Shown one piece after another: positions 5,900-8,699 of a stretch of DNA of 8,699 bases. The notes under the pieces were generated by a model, which ran no database searches, was not told the origin of the DNA, and saw only the letters and a program-made list of their open reading frames with translations. Made by a program: the position numbers and the translations under genes. Where the stretch lies: assembly GCA_034434335.1 (NCBI GenBank), contig DAOTZS010000107.1:1-8699 (forward strand), given 5' to 3'. This DNA is from DAOTZS01 sp034434335. Lineage in GTDB: Bacteria; Chloroflexota; Anaerolineae; CG2-30-64-16. How positions within the stretch are numbered: the stretch's first letter is position 1; each line of letters starts with the position of its first letter.

Positions 5900-5949
5900 G
5901 CTGGTATACTCACCTCTGTGGTGTGCCACTACAGATGCCGGACAGGGTA

Positions 5950-5955
5950 ATTATA
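5950..5955 (-). promoter_or_regulatory. -10 element of the permease operon promoter
   Basis: A perfect TATAAT is read on the minus strand at 5955-5950. The expected -35 region (about 5973-5979) reads GGCTCT/TGGCTC and does not resemble TTGACA, so the promoter may depend on an activator. Transcription would start near 5943, leaving a leader of about 44 nt to the ATG at 5899 with its Shine-Dalgarno intact. Confidence 0.5.
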
Positions 5956-6045
5956 CTCCACTTCCGGCCTGTAGAGCCACTGCGCGCCTTGCCCGGGTGT
6001 GTCCCAAAATCGTCGGGAACCTGGTCCGGACGCAACCAGCAACTG

Positions 6046-6092
6046 TAGCGCAGGCTGCCAGGCCTGTATGCGCAGGCTGACCGCCTGCGCTA
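6046..6092. repeat. REP-like palindromic repeat
   Basis: GCGCAGGCTG occurs twice in direct orientation (6048-6057 and 6070-6079). GCGCAGGC (6070-6077) forms an 8-bp hairpin with GCCTGCGC (6083-6090) across a five-base loop. TAGCGCAGGC (6046-6055) is also perfectly complementary to GCCTGCGCTA (6083-6092). The single right arm can therefore pair with either left copy. The arrangement is typical of extragenic palindromic repeats. It is not within a coding region. Confidence 0.55.
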
Positions 6093-6198
6093 TAGATGCA
6101 GCGCAAGCGGCCGGGCCAACATTCACAAACATCCCAGCAGCCAGGGCTTATCCATAACAAGCCAGTGATGAGCAGCAGGGTGAAAACGTTAACCGATT

Positions 6199-6227
6199 TT
6201 GAACCATCCCGAATACCGTTATACAAT
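6199..6227 (+). promoter_or_regulatory. Promoter of the leader ORF and Fe-S gene
   Basis: TTGAAC (6199-6204) and TACAAT (6222-6227) are separated by 17 bases, matching the -35 and -10 consensus at four and five of six positions. Transcription would begin near 6234, giving about 120 nt of leader before the Fe-S gene. The leader would carry a 6-bp hairpin at 6243-6258 and the small ORF at 6279-6347. Confidence 0.55.
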
Positions 6228-6242
6228 TCCACATAAGACATT

Positions 6243-6258
6243 GCGCCCTACTGGGCGC
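6243..6258 (+). other. Hairpin at the start of the Fe-S gene leader
   Basis: GCGCCC (6243-6248) and GGGCGC (6253-6258) form a perfect 6-bp stem with a TACT loop, beginning about ten bases after the predicted transcription start. It could stabilise the 5' end of the RNA or be a dyad operator. No regulator gene is next to it. Confidence 0.35.
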
Positions 6259-6278
6259 TGAGAACGAGAGGTGACTCT

Positions 6279-6347
6279 ATGGTGGCCGTTGCGGCAACTC
6301 AACTTACTCGCTCAAATCGCATCGTCGTTAGGCCTGACCGAAAGTGA
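6279..6347 (+). CDS. Possible 22-residue leader peptide upstream of the Fe-S gene
   Basis: An ATG at 6279 is preceded by a strong GAGAGGTGA site (6267-6275) and opens a 22-codon frame starting MVAVAATQL and ending with Arg/Lys-containing VVRPDRK before TGA at 6345. The stop lies nine bases before the Fe-S gene ATG (6357), and the two are in the same reading frame. The Fe-S gene itself has no clear Shine-Dalgarno, so ribosomes finishing this ORF could restart there. The peptide is not hydrophobic and shows no run of one amino acid as in attenuators. It could instead be the first part of a longer gene broken by the TGA. Confidence 0.4.
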   Translation: MVAVAATQLTRSNRIVVRPDRK

Positions 6348-6356
6348 ACTGTTCCA

Positions 6357-7337
6357 ATGTCCATTCCTGATTGGCTACCTCTCCACCCTTCTACACGGGC
6401 CTTTATTCATGAAGCCCAACTCACGCCAGGCTATCGTGTGAGTGACTTCCTGCATGGTTATGTCTACGCCCGTTGGCCATATCTGTATATCGGCATTGCC
6501 ACTGGCGAACACCCGCTTAGCCCCATCTACAGACGCCTGGCCGGCTGGCTGAGCCGACTGTTGCCCCGTTGGATGAGAACCAGGAGCCCGGGCAACGGCA
6601 CCACTTTCGCCGACACCTACCATGGCAAGGTCGTGACCCTTGAGTCAGCCTCCAGACTGGTCACCGTGGATCGTGAGATCAGCCTGCACAACCTGGAGCA
6701 GGTCATCCCCTACGCGCTGGCGCGTGACATCGTGCTGAAAAACCCCGACCATCTCGTGGTCCTTGACTGTCCCTGCCGCGCTAGCCGGGCCAATCCATGC
6801 CTGCCCCTGGACGTCTGCCTGATTGTAGGCGAGCCGTTTGCCAGTTTCGTGGCAGAACACCACCGCAGGCGTGCCCGCTGGATTACAAGAGATGAGGCGG
6901 TGGAGATCTTACGGGCCGAACACGCGCGGGGGCACGTGCATCACGCCTTTTTCAAAGACGCCATGCTGGGGCGCTTCTACGCCATCTGCAACTGCTGTGC
7001 CTGTTGCTGTGGGGCGATGCAGGCGATGCGCCAGGGCGTGCCCATGCTGGCATCCTCTGGCTACGTATGCCAGGTCAACGAGGAGTTGTGCATTGGCTGC
7101 GGGACGTGCGCCGCGCACTGCCAGTTCCAGGCGATACGCGTCATCCAGGGCAGGTCGGTGGTAGACACGGATGCCTGTATGGGTTGTGGTGTCTGCGTGG
7201 ATCAGTGCCAGCAGGGGGCGCTGACGTTGGTGCGCGATGCGCGCAAGAGCCTGCCTCTGGAGCTGGAGGCGCTGGCTCCGTCCCTGTCCACCCCAGATAG
7301 CTCAATACATCCGCTGGGTGTCCAGCACGTTGCGTAG
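6357..7337 (+). CDS. Cysteine-rich 4Fe-4S ferredoxin-domain protein of unknown function
   Basis: This 326-residue protein has no signal peptide or clear membrane segment. Two 4Fe-4S motifs lie near the C-terminus: Cys245-X2-Cys248-X2-Cys251-X3-Cys255 and Cys274-X2-Cys277-X2-Cys280-X3-Cys284. Each has the Gly after the second Cys usual in bacterial ferredoxins. Upstream are two more clusters: CPCR with Cys138/140 followed by Cys148 and Cys154, and CNCCACCC (Cys211-218, six cysteines in eight residues). Cys238 is another. That makes 19 cysteines, 11 of them outside the ferredoxin motifs. The 'GHVHHAFF...ICNCC.CCC' layout resembles uncharacterised 4Fe-4S proteins of anaerobes, from memory. Its likely job is electron transfer or metal/cofactor binding. 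The last 36 bases overlap the convergent dehydrogenase gene. Confidence 0.85.
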   Translation: MSIPDWLPLHPSTRAFIHEAQLTPGYRVSDFLHGYVYARWPYLYIGIATGEHPLSPIYRRLAGWLSRLLPRWMRTRSPGNGTTFADTYHGKVVTLESASRLVTVDREISLHNLEQVIPYALARDIVLKNPDHLVVLDCPCRASRANPCLPLDVCLIVGEPFASFVAEHHRRRARWITRDEAVEILRAEHARGHVHHAFFKDAMLGRFYAICNCCACCCGAMQAMRQGVPMLASSGYVCQVNEELCIGCGTCAAHCQFQAIRVIQGRSVVDTDACMGCGVCVDQCQQGALTLVRDARKSLPLELEALAPSLSTPDSSIHPLGVQHVA

Positions 7338-8339
7338 AGGCAGGCCTGCCAGGAAGCGCTGCAGGTTGTCGCAGAAGAGGTCTGTCAGGCGCTGGTTTTC
7401 CCGGTCGCTGGTGCTGGCCGAGTGGGGGCTGATCAACACATGGGGCATATCCCAGAGGGGACTGTCTGCCGGCAGCGGTTCGACGGCGAAGACATCCAGC
7501 GCGGCACCACTCAGATGGCCCGTTTGCAGCGCGGCGATCAGGGCCGCCTCGTCCACCACCGCGCCGCGCGCGATGTTGATGAAGTACGCTCCCTTTGGCA
7601 GCAGGGCCAGCTCCTCAGCCCCAATCATCCCCTCCGTGGCCGGCGTATGGGGCACGGCCAGGACAAGGTACTCGGCGTGGGGCAACATCTCGTGCAGTTG
7701 CTCTGGAGGGTAATAGCGGTCAACGACCTCCAGGTTGGGCTGGATATCGGTGCCGATTACCTTCATGCCCAGGCAGCGAGCCGCGCGTGCCACGGCTGAG
7801 CCAATCCGCCCCAGGCCAACCAGCGCCAGGGTACGGCCCTCCAGATCGGTGCCGGCGTAACGTTCCCAGTGATGACGCTGCTGGTCATGCCACATGCGGC
7901 GTGCCCCCTTATTGTGCATCAATATGGCCATGATGCAGAACTCGGCCAGGGGCCGGGCATGGACACCGCTGGCGGTGGTGAAGATGGTGTTGGGCATGCG
8001 GGTGTCGTAGCCATAGCGCTTGACGTACTGGCCGATGCCGGCACTGGTGGCCTGGATCCACCGCACCCTCGGCGCCAGATCCGGCAGTTCCTGCCGATGG
8101 GTATAGTCGAAATCGAACATGATATCAGCCTGGGCGAGCAGGCCGCGCCAGGTTGCCTCCTGCTCTGGCGAGCGGGTAAAGGGAGCGCCGATATGGTCTG
8201 ATGGATAGCGGGGCGGTGGCAGCAAGGCGGGCTCGTAGAGCACAGTGAGACGAGGGTCCAGCGCCTGGATGCGGGCAACGTATTCTGGTTCCAGATAGCT
8301 GGCAATAAGCAGGTTGTATTTCAAGCCAGGGGTTGTCAT
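7302..8339 (-). CDS. D-isomer-specific 2-hydroxyacid dehydrogenase (NAD-dependent)
   Basis: This 345-residue cytoplasmic enzyme reduces 2-keto acids to D-2-hydroxy acids or runs the reverse reaction. The Rossmann domain shows GLGRIG (175-180), with Asp198 at the end of the second strand favouring NAD over NADP. The catalytic set is Arg258 (NIARGAVVDE), Glu287 (AVEPLP) and His306 (SPHSA). TSAGIGQYV (98-106) lies in the substrate-binding region. The closest groups would be glyoxylate/hydroxypyruvate-reductase-like or phosphoglycerate-dehydrogenase-like members; the substrate is not decidable. The ATG at 8339 is chosen for its GGGAGGTG Shine-Dalgarno. An ATG at 8357 overlaps the upstream stop (TGATG) but lacks such a site. 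It follows the short-chain dehydrogenase gene by 17 bases, so the two are probably one operon. Confidence 0.93.
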   Translation of the reverse strand: MTTPGLKYNLLIASYLEPEYVARIQALDPRLTVLYEPALLPPPRYPSDHIGAPFTRSPEQEATWRGLLAQADIMFDFDYTHRQELPDLAPRVRWIQATSAGIGQYVKRYGYDTRMPNTIFTTASGVHARPLAEFCIMAILMHNKGARRMWHDQQRHHWERYAGTDLEGRTLALVGLGRIGSAVARAARCLGMKVIGTDIQPNLEVVDRYYPPEQLHEMLPHAEYLVLAVPHTPATEGMIGAEELALLPKGAYFINIARGAVVDEAALIAALQTGHLSGAALDVFAVEPLPADSPLWDMPHVLISPHSASTSDRENQRLTDLFCDNLQRFLAGLPLRNVLDTQRMY

Positions 8340-8356
8340 TGCTCGGGCACCTCCCA

Positions 8357-8699
8357 TCAATCGCGGTAGTGCGCGTACCACTCCTGCCGGGCCAGGAAGT
8401 CATCCACATAAAGGGTCACCTTCTCCGGCGCAAAGGTGAAGTCATAGCCTTCGGCCGCGATGGTGTCGGCGATTGGCCCTGCGTCGAAGCGGAAGCCGGA
8501 GAACCTGCTGGGGGGCTGCGCGGCGAGCCAGACAAAGGCTTTGCCCAGTTCCACCGGGTCAGCCCAAGCCGCCTTGGCCTCGGCTGGCATGGCATCCAGC
8601 TCGGCCCAGGTGATGCGGGTGGGCTTGATGGGCTTGCCCGGGCCCATGGTATTGATCGCGATGTTGTATTGCGCGGCCTCCAACGCCAGAGCTTTGACG
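8357..8699 (-). CDS. Short-chain dehydrogenase/reductase, C-terminal part (5' end outside window)
   Basis: The frame stays open to the window edge, where it reads VKALALEAAQYNIAINTMGPG. This is the segment that normally follows the catalytic Tyr-X3-Lys in the SDR family, including the Asn and the Pro-Gly that close the cofactor site. About 114 residues are present; the Gly-rich NAD(P)-binding motif and catalytic Tyr/Lys lie beyond position 8699. The end (DPVELGKAFVWLAAQPPSRFSG) matches the SDR C-terminal helix and strand. An extra tail of about 40 residues follows it, running to YAHYRD. An apparent TTG start near 8683 is internal to the gene. It is likely co-transcribed with the downstream hydroxyacid dehydrogenase. 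Confidence 0.85.
   Translation of the reverse strand, partial: VKALALEAAQYNIAINTMGPGKPIKPTRITWAELDAMPAEAKAAWADPVELGKAFVWLAAQPPSRFSGFRFDAGPIADTIAAEGYDFTFAPEKVTLYVDDFLARQEWYAHYRD

Larger units (their letters stand above)
5900..6356. other. Divergent intergenic region between the permease operon and the Fe-S gene
   Basis: This 457-base stretch holds no full-length gene. From left to right it contains a minus-strand -10 box for the permeases (5950-5955), a palindromic repeat cluster (6046-6092), AT-richer sequence, a + strand promoter (6199-6227), a leader hairpin (6243-6258) and a 22-codon leader ORF (6279-6347). The bases from about 5985 to 6045 and from 6093 to 6198 show nothing I can assign. 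Confidence 0.6.

Noticed and set aside
5900..5929. GTG start at 5929 for the DppB-like permease
   Set aside because: It would place the GAGGTGA Shine-Dalgarno inside the gene and leave very little leader after the -10 box.
6345..6374. TGA at 6345 as a selenocysteine codon joining the leader ORF to the Fe-S gene
   Set aside because: The only hairpin after the TGA is a 5-bp CCAAT/ATTGG stem with an 11-nt loop, too weak for a bacterial SECIS. There is no known selenoprotein context, and the Fe-S protein looks complete from its own ATG.

Overview
The window is GC-rich bacterial DNA. I infer a Chloroflexota (Anaerolineae-like) origin, with moderate confidence. The main reasons are a membrane-anchored parvulin foldase with Pro/Thr-rich linkers encoded in a ribosomal-protein/ssb operon, and the general style of the proteins. 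No rRNA, tRNA, CRISPR array, transposase or phage gene is visible.

Layout. Positions 1-212 hold three back-to-back hairpins (10-98) and a weak candidate promoter. On the + strand, a small two-helix membrane protein (213-464) overlaps a HAD-IIA phosphatase gene (457-1263). Two hairpin terminators (1279-1307 and 1428-1460) separate it from a four-gene minus-strand operon read rpsF - ssb - rpsR - parvulin-type peptidyl-prolyl isomerase (3746 down to 1470). That operon has a well-formed promoter (3920-3948) and a leader of about 165 nt that can fold in two competing ways around the rpsF Shine-Dalgarno sequence. Further up the minus strand are two overlapping ABC permease genes of the dipeptide/oligopeptide/nickel type (5899 down to 3999). 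A 457-base divergent intergenic region follows, with a promoter on each side, a palindromic repeat and a 22-codon leader ORF. Next, on the + strand, is a protein with 19 cysteines and two C-terminal 4Fe-4S motifs (6357-7337). Its 3' end overlaps, tail to tail, a D-2-hydroxyacid dehydrogenase gene (8339 down to 7302). That gene lies just downstream of a short-chain dehydrogenase gene cut by the window edge (8357-8699).

How the genes fit together. rpsF, ssb and rpsR form the classic replication/translation operon; the downstream parvulin adds a secreted-protein foldase where other bacteria often have rplI. The two permeases form one heterodimeric channel, but no binding protein or ATPase gene is in view, so the substrate is unknown. 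The two dehydrogenases on the right are probably co-transcribed and would act on a shared hydroxy/keto-acid or sugar-acid route. The cysteine-rich Fe-S protein looks like an electron-transfer or cofactor-binding protein of unknown role.

Most of the window is ordinary chromosomal housekeeping sequence. The most interesting points are the possible SD-masking switch in the rpsF leader, the leader ORF lying in frame with the Fe-S gene, the cysteine architecture of that protein, and the G-quadruplex motifs produced by Pro/Thr codons in the parvulin gene.
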